Positions 23,341 to 37,502 of a stretch of DNA of 64,000 nucleotides are shown piece after piece (the first letter of the stretch is position 1; each line of letters begins with the position of its first letter). Both the position numbers and the translations under genes were made by a program. The notes under the pieces were generated by a model, which was given only the letters and a program-made list of their open reading frames with translations, was not told the origin of the DNA and ran no database searches. The DNA is from Plicaturopsis crispa FD-325 SS-3. Its lineage: Eukaryota; Basidiomycota; Agaricomycetes; Amylocorticiales; Amylocorticiaceae. The stretch lies in assembly GCA_000827205.1 (NCBI GenBank), contig KN832555.1:2268248-2332247 (forward strand). Reading direction: 5' to 3'.

Positions 23341-24983
23341 TGTCAGTAAAGTCTTTGAAGGGGGGTTCTAGGACAAGTGGATGAGTATGATGTTGGGATG
23401 AAGGGTAAGCAGGGACCGGTAAAAAGTGGGATCCTATTTGTAGTGCGCTTGGGCTGGCATGCAGGAGTAGCACCGATGTGAAATAGTCGAAACGCTCGCG
23501 AACGCGTCATCAGCCACGACGCCTAGGGTACGACACGTCGTTAAAGCGACAACGCCCTGTCCGTTTCGAGCAAACTTCATGAACGGAAGTCATGCAAAGG
23601 CTCGGTACAGTTGCATCGAAGGGGGCCGACAACAGCATGGCCACCGCGAGGCGATGGAATATATATCGGCATCTGCAAGATTGCACAGAAACCTAGCTTA
23701 CAAGACGAACATAAATCAAGACTATACTCACCGAGCAGCTGCAGATGTAAACGGGGGGAATCGAGGAGAGAGAAAGGCGAAGAAACTGATTAAGTACTTT
23801 ATGTTGACGGAGGAGAACAAGACGGAGCCTCGGAGGACGGGCTCGGACACGTGGGTATGAAAGTCGGAGTTCGACTCCGGTAGCGTCTTTCCTCCCAACT
23901 TGGCTTGCAGAGGTCCAGCGCTGCCCTTGTTTGACTCGATGACCGCTCGTCGTTTCCGCCCCACGGCGAACCGCGTGAAAGACGCTCTTCACTTCCCAGA
24001 AATACTCTCAGTTTCCTATGATTGACTCCTGCTGTGTTTGGGTTGCTGTGGACTATCATCGGGGACTTTCGCTGCGTCGTCCACTTGTCGTAATACCGAC
24101 ATTTGCTTGGTTCTCCGAGATCCCGTCTCCTCTCCGTGTGTCTTGTGCCCAAGCGCGCATCCAGCAGCCCGGTGAGCGTCCATGTAGACGGCGCGATTCC
24201 GAGTTTCTAGAGCTTCACAAACCTTTCTGGGGCACATGCTTCTTTAGTGGTATGTTCCAATTTGCTTCCACCGCCAATCCACCGCTGCCAAACTTTTTCA
24301 ACGTGTTTCTACCCACGCAGCCGGCGAAACTCCTACCGCGTGAGATCTCCACTCACCGCATTCTCGTCGTCGATCGTGCTAGGCTCCTTGCTACTTCGTT
24401 CCCCGGGCCCTCCATCGAGTCCTTGTGACTGTTCACGCCCGCGTTAACGATGCGTCGTGCTTGTCTTCCTTGTAGTATCATTCACTTCCGTATTGTGTCG
24501 AGATACTGCTTTGCAATCTATCTTTCAAACGCACTTTATGCCCACGATCGTCGTAGCGCGGTAATTCTGAGCTGCTTCCGTGGGATTTCGCGACTGAGCG
24601 TTGAACGTTGAGCGTTGATGCTGTTGCAAAGTGTCGTCGTATAGTCATGGAGCTTGCGCACGTTGAGCTATCTCTTGGCTATGTCGCTGGTGGATAGAAC
24701 GCGTGGTTCGGGCGGAGACAGGCGCCCTTCGCGAGAAGACGCAGCGGCGATGCTACAGTGATTTACCTATTTTGGTATAGCAGGAGGCCAATCAGCAACT
24801 GCAAAAGCCTGATGTCAAGGAACGGACGGACACGATACATACCTTGACTCTGCTCTACATTTTTCGGTCGCCCTCGTATACCCCTCCGCCCGCTTTTTAT
24901 TGGCGAGTACCGCTAGCCTCTCGGTCTATTATTGCGGTACTTGCTGTTCTCTCGTTATACCTACCCTCGGCACCCGAAATCCC
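23341..24983. promoter_or_regulatory. Divergent promoter region, CK1 copy B and chitin synthase
   Basis: A 1.6-kb spacer between two genes transcribed away from each other. No coding frame is convincing. A tRNA-like T-arm at 23861-23877 has no matching acceptor stem and is not called. The unusual length suggests regulatory content, which I cannot resolve. Confidence 0.45.
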
Positions 24984-27900
24984 ATGGCTTACCGCCAACA
25001 ACACGATCCTTACTACGAGCAGAACCCACCCGCTCATTACGGCAACACTGGTGTTGCCCCGGACTATCCCCCGCCGCCCCAGCAGCAACCATACCACAAT
25101 GACTACGATCAGCATTCGCAGTGGGATGCTCAGTCCTACAAGTCCGGGTACAACAGTTCCCAGGTCCACCTCAACCCGTCACAATATGAGATGAGCCAGG
25201 TGTCAGTTCACCAGGCGCCTCCTCTTCCGAACATGCCTTATCAGCCCGACTACCCACCTGCGATCGGGCGCCAGCTCTCGGCCGGAAACCAGAGTACGGC
25301 AGGGTACTCGGTCGCCCGCGAGAAGATGATGAAGCGCAGGTCTATGCGCCAAGTCGAGCTGCAGAACGGGAATCTTGTCCTTGACGTGCAGGTTCCGTCG
25401 CATATCGTGCCCTCCAGTATGAACAACCTCGAGGAAATGACGAAGATGCGATATACCGCCGCTACCTGCGATCCGGACCAGTTCATGCAATCACGGTACT
25501 CCTTGAGGCCCTATCTCTACGGCCGGAAGACGGAATTGTTTATCGTCTTGACCATGTATAACGAGGTAAGTCATTGGAATGTTTAAGGACTGAACTGCTC
25601 TTCATGAATTATATTATGCCCTTAGGACGAGATTCTGTTCGCGAAGACCATGAACGCGTGAGTCGTTCACGCGACGACAATTTCTCTATTCCTGTTTCTC
25701 ACTTCGTTGTAGGGTCATCAAGAATATAGCACACCTGTGCACCCGGACACGCTCCAAGACTTGGGGCCCGGATGGCTGGAAGAAAGTAGTCGTCTGCGTG
25801 GTTTCTGACGGTCGCAATAAGGTCAACAAACGCACATTGCAAGTTCTCAACTTGGTGAGACATTTAGGGTTATCTTTGCTTGCGCATCTAACCCACCGCG
25901 CTCGAAATTTCGCAGATGGGATGCTATCAAGAGGGAATTGCGAAGGACTCCGTCGCAGGCAAGGACGTCACCGCGCACATCTTCGAATACACTACCAATG
26001 TGATCGTCTCCGACATGGGCGAAGTCACGATGGGAGCGTGTCCCGTCCAAGTCTTGTTCTGTTTGAAAGAACAGAACAAGAAGAAGCTGAATTCCCATCG
26101 GTGGTTCTTCAATGCTTTTGGACCACTGATCAAACCCAACGGTAAGTCCGTACTTCAATACCTGCCCGCTCCTGTTAATGTATCCCCCTCAGTATGTGTT
26201 CTTCTTGACGTTGGAACCAAGCCCACCGGAACCTCGATATACGAGCTTTGGAAATGTAAGCGGATACCCTTTCTCTTTGTTCATGATTCCTGACGTAGCA
26301 TTGGCAGGTTTCGATAAACATTCCAATGTTGGCGGCGCTTGCGGAGAGTAAGCAATAGTCAGTCGTAGAAGCTCGTTTTATAAATGACTGAGTGTGCCCT
26401 CAGGATTTGCGTGGATACTGGACGTGGGTGCTCACTCCTTCTGACGAGTCCGCTGGCAGCGTCGCAGAACTTTGAGGTGGGTGTCAACCGGACAGTTTAT
26501 ACAATATCATCCACTGAGATCCGCCGCAGTACAAAATGTCAAACATCCTCGACAAGCCTCTGGAGGTATGCATATCACCTCCATTGCCTATCAGACCTTT
26601 GCTGACCAAAATAACTAGAGTGTCTTTGGCTACATTACCGTGCTTCCTGGAGCTTTTAGCGCCTACAGGTATGCTGCCCTCCAGAACGGACCGGACGGCA
26701 AAGGGCCCCTTGCGTCCTACTTCAAGGGCGAGGACATGCATGGCGGAGGTGCCAACGGGGCTGGCTTATTCGGTATACATTCTACTCTCCTTGCGGCGGC
26801 GCTTTACGCTCGCTCACACCCAATATCACAGAACGCAACATGTACTTGGCTGAGGATCGTATCCTATGCTTTGAAATTGTGACGAAGAAGAATGAGGGCT
26901 GGATGTGAGTGCCCTTTTCCCGCTCGTAAATTTCGTGTTTTGAAGATTTACCAATGATGCAACAGCTTGAAATACGTGAAGAGTGCGAAAGCAGCAACAG
27001 ATGTGCCCACCTCCGTGAGTCACTCATTTTGCTTCATTGTCGCATCGAGCGCTCATCGTTACGATTGTCACAGGTTCCGGAATTCATCTCCCAGCGTCGC
27101 CGTTGGCTCAACGGTTCCCTTTTCGCCTCTGTACACGCCACCGTCTTCTGGTGGAGAGTTTGGACGTCTGGCCAAAACTTCTTCCGCAAGATCATCTTGC
27201 AGGTAATACCACTGGTTGCAAGGCTGTACTTCACACTAACATTCAATTTCAATCAAGATTGAGTTCATTTACAACGCTGTCCAACTCTTGTTCACGTGGA
27301 CGTCGCTCGCAAACTTTTACCTCGCTTTCTTCTTCGTGAGTTGGCGTTACCTTTTACGCGCAATTAACTCGTCGCGTACTGACTCCTCGCGTCTGTAACT
27401 GCTAGTTGGTCTCATCGGCAACGGCGTCACCCAAGACGGATGCATTTAATTTCATTGAGAAAGGTGCTGGCGCTGATGTGGGTGCTTTCTCGTTCCAGGT
27501 GCAGGCCTTTAACTGAGCGCCAATCTGTTACAGGTGTTCGAGGTGTTCCTCAAGCTCTACATCGGCCTCATCTTTGTGGTACTCGTCTGCTCGCTTGGCA
27601 ACCGTCCGCAGGTAAGCAAAAGCCGCTTATGTGGTGCTTGAGTCGGGCCTTGATGAAGCACTCTAGGGATCGAAATGGACTTACACGATTTCGATGATTC
27701 TGTTTGGATTCTGTAACGTAATCACCATTTGGTGTGCTGCATGGACCACCTACCTTGCCGTTCCGCACACACTTGCAGGATGGAAAGATTTCCCCCAGTA
27801 AGTGTTTCGCATGGACCACCGTAAGTCTTACCATCTGACGATTCGGGACAGCTTGGTCAAAACGAACAAGACTTTCCGGGAGATCGTGATATCCATCGGT

Positions 27901-28834
27901 GCAACCTACGGCCTCTACTTCATCGGATCGTTCATGCATCTCGAGCCGTGGCACATGTTTACGTCGTTCATCCAGTATCTTTTCCTCTTGCCAAGCTGTG
28001 AGTCGCGTTACCGTAGTAAACATCGTATGAGTTTCTCTGACCATCACCATGCACAGACATCAATATTAACGTAAGTGAATTATGTTGCGAGTTTGATGCT
28101 ATGGAGAATTGAAGCCATAATCCAGATGATGTACGCTTTCTGCAATCTCCACGATGTCTCTTGGTACGTAGCGATGCTAGGCGTACTGTGAGGGGAAAAG
28201 AACTGATAGTGCGATTTTGTAGGGGTACGAAAGGTGACAACGGCCCACAAAAGGACTTGGGCGGCGCCAAGAAGGTCAAAGGCGCCGATGGCCAGGATGT
28301 CATGGAGGTAGAACTTCCGACGGCGCGTGAAGATGTTGACCAGATGTGGGCCGCCTCGAGGAGTGCATTGCGCAACCGTCCGCCTGAAGAGAAGGAGCAC
28401 CGTGATGCCGCCACAAAGCAGTCCGACCACGACAGGAACAGTCGGACGAACGTTGTATTGGCATGGGTCGGCACGAACATGTGAGTTGTCCGCTTGTGCG
28501 TCGTGTAATGTTTCTGCTGCTGAAGCTGTTCCGTTAGGGTCATGATCCTTGTTTTCACTTCTACCGCGTTCACGACCTGGGTCAGTGACCACGTCGAGAA
28601 GACGGACGACTCCACCTTCAATCCTTACCTGTCGTTCCTGTTCTTTGCCCTGTAAGTCATGCTATTGACGTGTAAAGACTGCCACCGTGTTCTCAAACGT
28701 TCTTTCCAGCGCTGGGCTCTCCGCTATTCGTTTTGTGGGATCGTTGGTAAGTTCTGCCATCAATGGTACAAGCGTCATCGTACTCACAGCTGCCTCTCTA
28801 GCTCTACTTGATATTCCGTCTTTTCGGATTCTAG
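24984..28834 (+). CDS. Chitin synthase (division 1)
   Basis: I resolve 23 exons, 866 codons, all in frame, from 24984-25565 through 27074-27202 to 28802-28834. The N-terminus is Gln/Pro/Tyr-rich and disordered (about 110 residues). The chitin synthase N region ([10 protein letters not shown]) leads into the GT2 core with [24 protein letters not shown], the acceptor-site EDR ([10 protein letters not shown]) and the product-binding QRRRW. Several membrane segments follow ([28 protein letters not shown] and others). It polymerises UDP-GlcNAc into chitin at the plasma membrane. The presence of Chs N-domain, GT2 and C-terminal membrane cluster without a myosin or cytochrome b5 part places it in classes I-III. 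One exon is 14 nt (28057-28070). Confidence 0.95.
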
Positions 28835-29268
28835 ATCCTCACCTTTAATCGACCTTGTTCCATCCCTTTCGACTTTCAGGTCTGCAAGCGCTATTCGATG
28901 TTGACTATGGGGCTGTTGCGGGGCGAGACGTGTAACTATTATGACTTCAGCTATTTGGATTCCCTGTAAATGTACCGTAACATACCTCTGCGAATCCTGC
29001 ACCCCAAATTGATTTTGGCGCTATCAAAGCTTTCGACTTGACTTTAAGTTTTGAGGAGAATGTAACTTTTGAGAGCCTGAAGGTAGCCACGTGAAAGAGG
29101 CGCGGGCCGTGAACTTGGCCAGACGCGATCTGACGTCGACCGCGCGAACGCGTTTCTGCTAAGTACTTTCCACTCGACTTTCTTTCCAGCCACGACATCT
29201 GCTACCTATCGACACAGGAGAAATCTACCTTATATCGAGTACTGCCACTAGACTGGAGTTTCGGGTCA
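28835..29268. other. Short intergenic spacer
   Basis: 434 bases between chitin synthase and NTE1 on the same strand. Nothing recognisable; it is presumed 3' UTR and promoter. Confidence 0.5.
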
Positions 29269-32200
29269 ATGGAGCCTCAATTGGGGGCAGCGAGTCAAGC
29301 TTTGGACCCGAGAAATGCCGGTCCTAGTGCCCGGCACCCCCTCGTATCCCTAGTATCAGCTTGCTTCTGGGTCATACGTTCGTACTTGCTTGCATATAGC
29401 GCTTGTCAGACCGACTTACGACCTCGAGTAGTATGGCTACTCTCATGGGTCAAAATGCTCATTGCTTTCGCGACCATCACGATTCCTACCTCGATCTATG
29501 CGGTTCTCTCATATTCTATGACTTTGACGGTACGAACGTTATATTCCATGCATGCTGCACTCTTGACGCTTGTGATGTTCAGTTGAACTTCTGGTCTTTT
29601 GCTGTGATGTTTGTGCTCTCCGCGATCGCTCTCAACTACTGGATCCGTTTCAAGTACCTCAATACGTACACTCAACTGAAGGAACCACCACTTGTCAAAC
29701 CTGACGCGAACGAGCTTCACCCGGATGTCAATACCACGGACCCTCCACCAGCCTTCCATAACTATCTCGACGACTTCTTGCAAGCCATTCGAGTGTTTGG
29801 CTTTCTCGAGAAACCCGTACGCAGAGAACAATCTATAGCAAACACGTCTGCTGATTTGGCTGTAGGTCTTCCATGAACTTGCCAGGCATTTGCAGACTCG
29901 CCGGCTCATAGCCGGAGATAGCATGTCCTTGGACCAGGACAAGAGCTTCTATTGCGTGGTAGATGGTATGGTACAAGTGTACGCCAAAAGCGGACAGTCT
30001 ACTGCAGGCCTGACCGGGTCGTGGGACGACGAGGATATGAATGGCTACCAGCTCTTAAATGAAGTTGGTAGCGGCGGAACTCTTTCCAGCCTTTTCACGA
30101 TCCTCAGCCTCTTTACGGAGGACGTCAAAATCAGCTGGCAGGACGGCGAATCAGACGCGCCTTCGGAAGCGGACGGCATCACCATGCCTAGTTCACGAGG
30201 TCGTACGCGCAGGGCTAATTCCGATGTTTCCCAATTTAATCTCGGCGGTAAACCTCCTCTTAGTAGACGGTCGTCTGTTTCGTCTTCGGCATCCACGGTA
30301 CACGGGGGAGGCGTGACTTCGCCGGGACCTGGACCGCGTTCACCAGCTCTTTCTGACAGTTTCGAGGAACCGACCACGCCTGTTCAGGGCTTTTCCTCGG
30401 GCACGCGTACGAGCTCGACCCCCAATACCCCCTTGCATCACGGAACTGTAGCCCGAGCTACGGAGGATACTACATTGGCCGTCATACCTGCAGAGGCTTT
30501 TCGACGTTTGACCAAGAAGTTTCCGAAGGCGACTGGGCATATCGTGCAAGGCAAGTATTGCCACCTTCGCGGGTATCACTGCTTCTAACAAGACTCGTGC
30601 GTACAGTTATTTTGACGCGCTTTTCGAGGGTCACGTTCAGCGCTGCCCACAAATATCTGGGCCTCACCACAGAAGTTCTTCGTACCGAAAAGGCCATCAA
30701 CGACATTGCATGTCATCCTTTGCCTGCGTCATTCTACGAGGGTGGTGGATTGCAATATCTTCGACAGCGCTTCGACAGTGGCACTGTTAACGAACCTGAG
30801 GTCCCTGTCGAAAAGGATTACTTCAACTATAACTCTTCTCCTTCTCATAGCAAGCAAAAATTACCCGGCCCTCAGCTATCAGCCAAAGCTGCACTATCGG
30901 AAAGTCCAGCCCCGCTGCGGTCATCGCCCTTCCGATTGGGATCGCGCACTATGGTTCAGGCAGGTGATCTCCATAGCACCGCTGGCCAGATGAGCGAGGT
31001 CTACCGACCCCTTGCGCGGTCATTCAGCATCATCAATACACCGCACGTTACTCGAATGGTATCGTTTAATGCAAACCAGGATCCGATTGCAGAAGGAAAA
31101 CGGCGACAAAATTCTGGTGAGGACTTTGACCTTCGCGAGGAGGTCATGTCGTGTATCGCAAAGTCCATTGGCCTTTTGCAACCACCGATGAGCGAAGCTG
31201 AATCGATCGAAACATCTCCCGTATTCACTCCTTCCGACCCCGGTGGCCGTTCGCGAAAAGGATCCTTCGACTCCTCCTTTAGCTCTCTTTCGCTGCTTGA
31301 CATAGGGGATGACACGTCGAGTATGACAGGAGGTTCGTCGTCTATTCTTACCAGTGGAGATTTAGCGGGTGTCGACAACGAAGTCGAGATCCTTTTCTTC
31401 GCTGCGGGATCTACCCTTGCAAAAGCTGAAGAGCGAAATACCGGTACGTCTTAGTGGTAGCGACATGTACATCTGTTCTGATCTGGTGTCGTTCCAGGTC
31501 TATTCTACGTGATTGAAGGTTTCCTCGACATTCTGTTACCGATCAACGACAGTCCCAATCGGCCATCGGCGGATACGAAGGCTAGCGCAGGTGACTCCGA
31601 TCCCTGGCATCTACCTGGTCCAAAGTCAGAGAAAGACCAACGTCACAAGCTCCTCTTCACGGTGAAACCTGGTGGCATCGCTGGCTATCTGGGTAAGTAT
31701 AGTCTCTCATACCTTTGTGTGCACTCGTTTAACTGGACTGTCTACACCAGCTTCCCTTTGCAGCACCGCTTCCTATGTCGACATCAAGGCGAAGACAGAT
31801 ACATATGTTGGATTTCTGCCATCTCACGCTTTGGACCGACTGTTAGAAAAGCGGCCCATTGTACTATTGACACTCGCTAAACGTCTGATATCACTGCTAT
31901 CACCTCTTGGTTCGTCTTTGTATCCGCTCTTTTGTATCCTTTTGGTCTAACTTCTGGTCGCACGGTCTCCACAGTACTGCAAATCGATGCGTCTCTTGAC
32001 TGGATGCACGTCACGGCCGGACAAGTCCTGTGGCGGCCCCAAGACGTTAGCGATAGTTTCTATATTGTCATTAATGGGCGCTTGCGAGCCATCACCGAAA
32101 AGGAGGTCGGTGGTGTGACGATAGTCGGAGAGTACGGTCAGGGCGACACAGTCGGTGAACTGGATGTTATCACTAGCTCGCCCCGCAGAAATACGGTGCA

Positions 32201-34792
32201 TGCTATCCGTGACACGGAACTCATTCGCATGCCTCAGACGCTCTTCAATGCCATCTCCGCTCGGTGAATATTTCGTTTGTATTTCAATACCTGTATCTTG
32301 CGACTGACACTCTTTAGAAATCCTCAAACAACTGCCCAGTACGTGTCTTGAAGGTAGCATCTTACCCCAGTGACAAACTTATTTTTCTCCCAGGCTCCTG
32401 CGCATGATTGCCTCTCGTGTACGAGATGAAGTCAACTCTGCGGACATCACTCAATCCTGGTCAAACTCCTCAGAGCTCGGTCGGAATAACACTAATCTCA
32501 AGACGGTAGCCGTTCTACCAGTTTCGCGCAATGTTCCTGTGGATGGCTTTGCCAGAAAATTGGCGGCGGCATTGGAAAGCATCGGCGCGGCGACGTCGTA
32601 TCTCAACCAGGCCTCGATATCTAGTCATCTCGGACGTCATGCCTTTTCGCGGATGGGGAAGTTGAAGGCTGCAGGATGGCTGGCGGACCAGGAGCAGAGA
32701 TATCGGACCGTCCTATACGTCGCCGACTCTCCGGTCAGCAACTCGTGGACTCAGACTTGCATTCGCCAGGTCAGACCACTCCGGTTTTCGAGATTTTGCT
32801 TACTGATGTCTCGTATACTTAGGCCGATTATGTGATGGTCGTGGGCATTGCCCAAGGAGACCCTAACATCGGAGAATACGAACGGCTGCTTCTGTCTATG
32901 AAGACCACCGCGAGGAAGGAGCTGATTCTCTTGCACCCTGATCGCTCTGTTGTACCCGGATCAACGCGTGAATGGTTAAAGGTCAGTCATCCTTCCGAAG
33001 TTTGTCAGTTATTGTCACCAATCGTGAACAGAACCGACCTTGGGTCCATCAACACTTGCACGTTGAACTTCCGGTGAGTTTATTTCTCACTTTTACCTCT
33101 GGACCAATATATCTAAGGTCAATCCTCAAGGGTTTGGTAATGTCCGTCCCAAAACCTATGCAATCGTCCCAGGACCCCGGTGCAGTCGCTGCCCTAAAGA
33201 ATCTCAAAGACAAAGTACAAAGTGGCCTCCAAAAATACCGTGGTGGCCACGCTAACATCCAGCCACAACGTGGACCGAACATCAATGATTTCTCTCGATT
33301 GGCCAGACGAATATGTGGAAAATCCATTGGCGTTGTTCTCGGGGGTGGTGGTGCTCGTGGCATTTCGCATCTCGTGAGTGCCATACGAAGTTTGCTATCG
33401 GCGCTTCCATGCTTACAAGCCATAGGGTGTCATTCGAGCGATGGAGGAGTATGGTATCCCGATCGACCACATTGGCGGTATGTACGACGCGTAAGCATAT
33501 TTCAATCATATCCTGACTGTATATTCTCAGGTACCAGCATCGGTGCATTCGTTGGTGGTCTGTACGCCCGGGAAGGGGATATCATATCAAGCGCTGGACG
33601 GGCAAAGCAATTCAGTAGTCGGATGAGCAATATCTGGCGCATGCTGTCTGATGTAACCTATCCGATTGTTGCGTACACCACGGTTAGTCTTGCGTGTTTC
33701 TTTCTTGCACGGGATCTCATTCTTACTCTTTATATGCAGGGACATGAGTTCAATCGCTCGATATACAAGGTAGGCTACACTATCATTCCCCCCAGCCACG
33801 TATGCTAAATTATCTGTGCAGGCCTTTTACGACCTTCATATCGAGGACATGTGGCTTCCGTACTTCTGCAACACTACCAACATTAATACCTCTACCATGG
33901 ATATTCACGAAACTGGATATGCGTGGCGATTTATCCGTTAGTTTTAGGTTGAGGAGACCAGTTACCGTGTCATCTGACGCCGGCATTTTTGTAGGTGCAT
34001 CGATGACACTAGTCGGTCTTCTTCCCCCGCTATGTGACAACGGGAACATGCTCGTTGATGGTGGCTACGGTGAGATTCGTATACCTTACGTGAGGGTTTC
34101 CGTTCTGACATAGATTACGCCCACAGTTGACAATCTACCAGTAAGATACTCCTCGGCGCATGGCGTTTCATGTATACTAAAAGAGTTCACAGGTATCGGC
34201 CATGTTCTCTATGGGTGCTAGCGCGGTGTTCGCTTGTGACGTCGGCTCAGTAGGTGCACTGAACCCCTCGGTGACGTCGTACTAATCTTCACCAGGTCGA
34301 TGACAACTCACCACGCAACTTTGGGGACCATGTGTCCGGATGGTGGCTTCTGTTAAACAGATGGAATCCGTTTACGAACATCAAGAACGTCCCCGCGATC
34401 ACTGAGCTCCAGAGTCGACTGGCATAGTAGGTCATTCCCAGTTTCCTGAGGACTGCGACTAAAAATTGTCTCTCTACTACAGTGTTTCGAGTGTCAAGAC
34501 GCTTGAGGATGCGAAGGTTGCTCGAGGCTGTCTATACATGCAAATGCCTGTCCAGGAGGTGCGTTGCATCGTTGATGATTCCTGTAGTTCATCCGCTCAT
34601 TCCATGCCACAGTACGGAACTCTCCAATTCGGCAAGTTCGAAGAGATCCAGGAGAAGGGTTACCTTGCTGCACTGAACATCCTGGAGAAATGGGATGAGG
34701 AGGGACGCTTGCCATCCGCGTATATCGACGGAAAGGAGAACACGAGCAAGGGAAAGAAGAAGGGCCGAAGCGCCAGGCGAAATTCGATCTGA
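29269..34792 (+). CDS. NTE1: Lysophospholipase NTE1 (neuropathy target esterase family)
   Basis: I resolve 22 exons totalling 1461 codons with all junctions in frame (29269-29529, 29583-29816, 29866-30550, 30607-31443, then on to 34613-34792). The N-terminus has two membrane segments (near [18 protein letters not shown] and [15 protein letters not shown]). Next come cyclic-nucleotide-binding-like domains ([37 protein letters not shown] with [13 protein letters not shown]) separated by Ser-rich linkers. The patatin domain has oxyanion GGGGARG, nucleophile GTSIG and the Asp of LVDGGY. It deacylates phosphatidylcholine and lysophosphatidylcholine at the ER. The intron at 30551-30606 must use a GC donor to stay in frame. 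One exon is 14 nt (34127-34140). Confidence 0.95.
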
Positions 34793-36418
34793 CCTCATCC
34801 GACCGTCGTGTCTGTATCTTATAGCAACTTACTGATTCCTAGCCATATGTATAACACCAATTCATTCATCCTCAGTAGGGAGGGGGTATCTCCCGCTGGC
34901 GACTCGACTAGAATTCCGGCAAGTCCTCGCAGTACCCAAGCCTCTCGTTACTGTATAAACCGCGCAGCAACGGCTCTGCTACCGTACGTGCTCCGTTTAC
35001 ATGTTCGGTGTTTGCTGATGCCGCCTTGGGACGCTCTCACCCTTTGTGCTCCTGTTCAGCCATCCTGGTCTTTGTCCACGTGGGGCCGCGGGCCTGTTTT
35101 CTGCTCTACTGTGTGGCGACATGATGTTTTCTAGCCTCTCGCAGAGACATATCAATATGTCTACCCGAGCCACCGCTCTTCCCTGCAAGCAGGCAGAAGT
35201 TGCCGTGTGCTAGCGGGAAGTGTGCTCTTGGCTCTATGATGTGGCACGATGCTTACGAGTTTTGTTGGCAGGTTTATCTTGTGCCATGATGTCCCGCCAT
35301 GTCGTCGGCGGGCCCGAGTTGGAATGTTTTCATTTTTCTCGTGAGTGCTCCGGCGCCTTTTCCCTGTCAGAATGACGCCCTGGTGTGCTCCCTGCAGTAC
35401 GGATGCACCCTCTGCGCGCCCGCCGCATCCATCGCATTGCTCCCCACGTGAAACGGCATTTTTTTTCACGGCTTGAGGGCTCATCAGTGGCGCTAGTGAA
35501 TTGCAAGTGTCAAAAGGGCGGAATCAGGTCCCCAGGAAGCTCCCGGTGCGCTACTCGCAGTTTTTATCATGTTGTGGGAGTTGTTCGGGGAAATGCGAGG
35601 GCTGATATGGGTGCTCGTTTATAGCGTTCACTCTCGTTTATTGACCGTGACGCGACGCGTTTGTACGAGGACCCCGGAGGGGTTTCAACTCAGCGAGGCC
35701 GTGTAAATTAAAAAGTCGTGCTCTCGTCCTGTTTTCTATACGCTGCAAGACCGCAAGCCATCCTGTTCAGGAATACTGCAGCGACTATAGCCTCAGCTAA
35801 GGGCGTCGACAGCTAGCTGCTAATTTGAGACTCCTGCACACCGTCTCCACGTCGGTTCGAGGATCCTCACTTATCTTCGATAACAAACTCGTGCCACGAG
35901 TCTCGGACGGTACCCCGGACTCTTGAAATTAGCTTAGAGTCATCCTGGCGTTTATTGGATTTGCTCCATGTAAGTGCATTGTAGTTCTGGCAGTCTTCCG
36001 GATACCCCGCTTACCAGGAAACATGTCAACAACAGCCTCGGGTGCGCAGTCGTGGCAGCGCGCAGCGTCGTGGGGCTTATCGAGAGTGCAAAATGCAGGG
36101 GTGGCCGAGGGCCTGGCCTAATGCAGAAGTTGGATCGAAGGAATGTCACTGGGTTTGCTTTCGTATAAGTACCGCGAGGACAAACGAAAATGCGCCTCGT
36201 CTTTTCCCCTCTCCCCACGTCAACTCCCCGTCCGGCTTGCATCGCGTTTTCGCTCAATTTTCCTTCTTGTAAGCTCTCAAATTGTGCTTTCTTGGCCTGT
36301 CGCGTTTACTGACTCCCACGTCCCTTGCTTGTCGTCGCGTCTATCAGTCGCGTCTGTCCCTTCGTCGTTTGACGTGTAACTCGCCTGTCACCGCCCGATA
36401 CCTCTAATACCATACACG
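34793..36418. other. Intergenic
   Basis: 1.6 kb with no gene I can support. Frames at 35161-35484 (-) and 35952-36257 (-) have no domain or convincing start. From 36180 to 36400 the strand is pyrimidine-rich and likely the promoter of the small HMG-like gene. Confidence 0.45.
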
Positions 36419-36765
36419 ATGGCACCGCGAACTGCGACAAAAGCGGCGGCTGATAAGCCCCCTAAAAAAGGTGCGCTGCTTTTTACATTTTGGCGCATGT
36501 CCAGTTTGCTCAAAAATGGGTATCTTTAGCCAAGTCTTCAGCTGGCGGCGCGAAGAAAAAGATGACTGCGTACAACAAGTTCATGAAGACTGAGCTTGCG
36601 CGCCTGAAGGAAAGCGAGCCCGACATTGAGCACAAGGACAGGTGAGATATCCACGGGTCTGCCTATGCCATGTCATCGTCAACTAATCGACACGCGGCGC
36701 GATGAAGGTTCAAGATGGCCACGGGGAACTGGAAGGACGCGAAAGAAAACCCCAAGAACAAGTAG
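36419..36765 (+). CDS. Mini HMG-box/YABBY-like protein
   Basis: Three exons: 36419-36470, 36530-36641, 36708-36765, giving 73 residues. A basic Ala/Lys N-terminus precedes KKMTAYNKFMKTELARLK, then a helix across the second intron (EPDIEHKDRFKMATGNWKDA), ending ENPKNK. The pattern AYNxFxK...HKxxFxxxxxxWKxAxENPKN is that of the short YABBY/HMG-like proteins common in fungi. Such proteins probably bind DNA as chromatin architectural factors. It has no acidic tail. The frame closes exactly (74 codons). Confidence 0.8.
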
Positions 36766-37502
36766 CGCATCGATGGACGCCCCTGCTTCATCTCTTCATG
36801 CTTTGCATTCCACCACCTTCTTTTCGACCGGCCTGTCAACTACATACTCCACGAGCTTCAGACCCGACCCAGCCCAGTAATGTCGTCTGTAAACTTTCTT
36901 ATGCTGGGCTATGATGTTTTTATATTCATTGTTGTTAGTCGCGCTTTCGCTTTCTGTACTGCACTCTGCTCTCTTAGTTTGCTACTCAACTTATAATGCT
37001 ATTATTTTCGTATGCAGTCCGCAGCGAGCGCCGAGCGATGTCAGTGTCATGGGTACCCACCGCGCCATAATAATGTCACGCTGGCTGAACGAAGGCCTCC
37101 CTGCCGAGGCTTGTATGCTGTCAGACGTCCTGCCAGAGAATGATATGTGGATTCCTGTCCATCGGACGCCACCTGCAAAGAGCTCGGGCAAAGTGCTGTA
37201 GGAAATAGCCCCTATACGGATACACGGCCCCGAGTCGGCAAGTGAAACGGATTATGTTTACCGCCTCGACGTCCTGGATTGCCCTTCTCCTCCTGCTCTG
37301 ATCTTGTTATGACTTAAACCGTTGCGTTTGGGCGTTATCGTAGCCCTTCACCGGTCCATTTCTCTTTACTGGTCTGTCTTCGCTGTCCTTCTCGCTCGCA
37401 ATCTTTCTCTGTATCTGCTATCCAAGTCAATCGTCTCCAGCTACTATCTTTACTCCTTAGATTTTGCCATTTCGCCGTTTGTCGTTCCGACATCCTCTCA
37501 CC
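36766..37502. other. Intergenic
   Basis: 0.7 kb between the mini HMG gene and the F-box gene. One hydrophobic frame (36911-37201) has no start context or family and is probably 3' UTR. From 37330 to 37500 the strand is pyrimidine-rich leader. Confidence 0.45.

Noticed and set aside
23861-23877. tRNA-like T-arm (GTTCGAC loop with a 5-bp stem)
   Set aside because: No acceptor stem, D-arm or anticodon arm at the right distance upstream.
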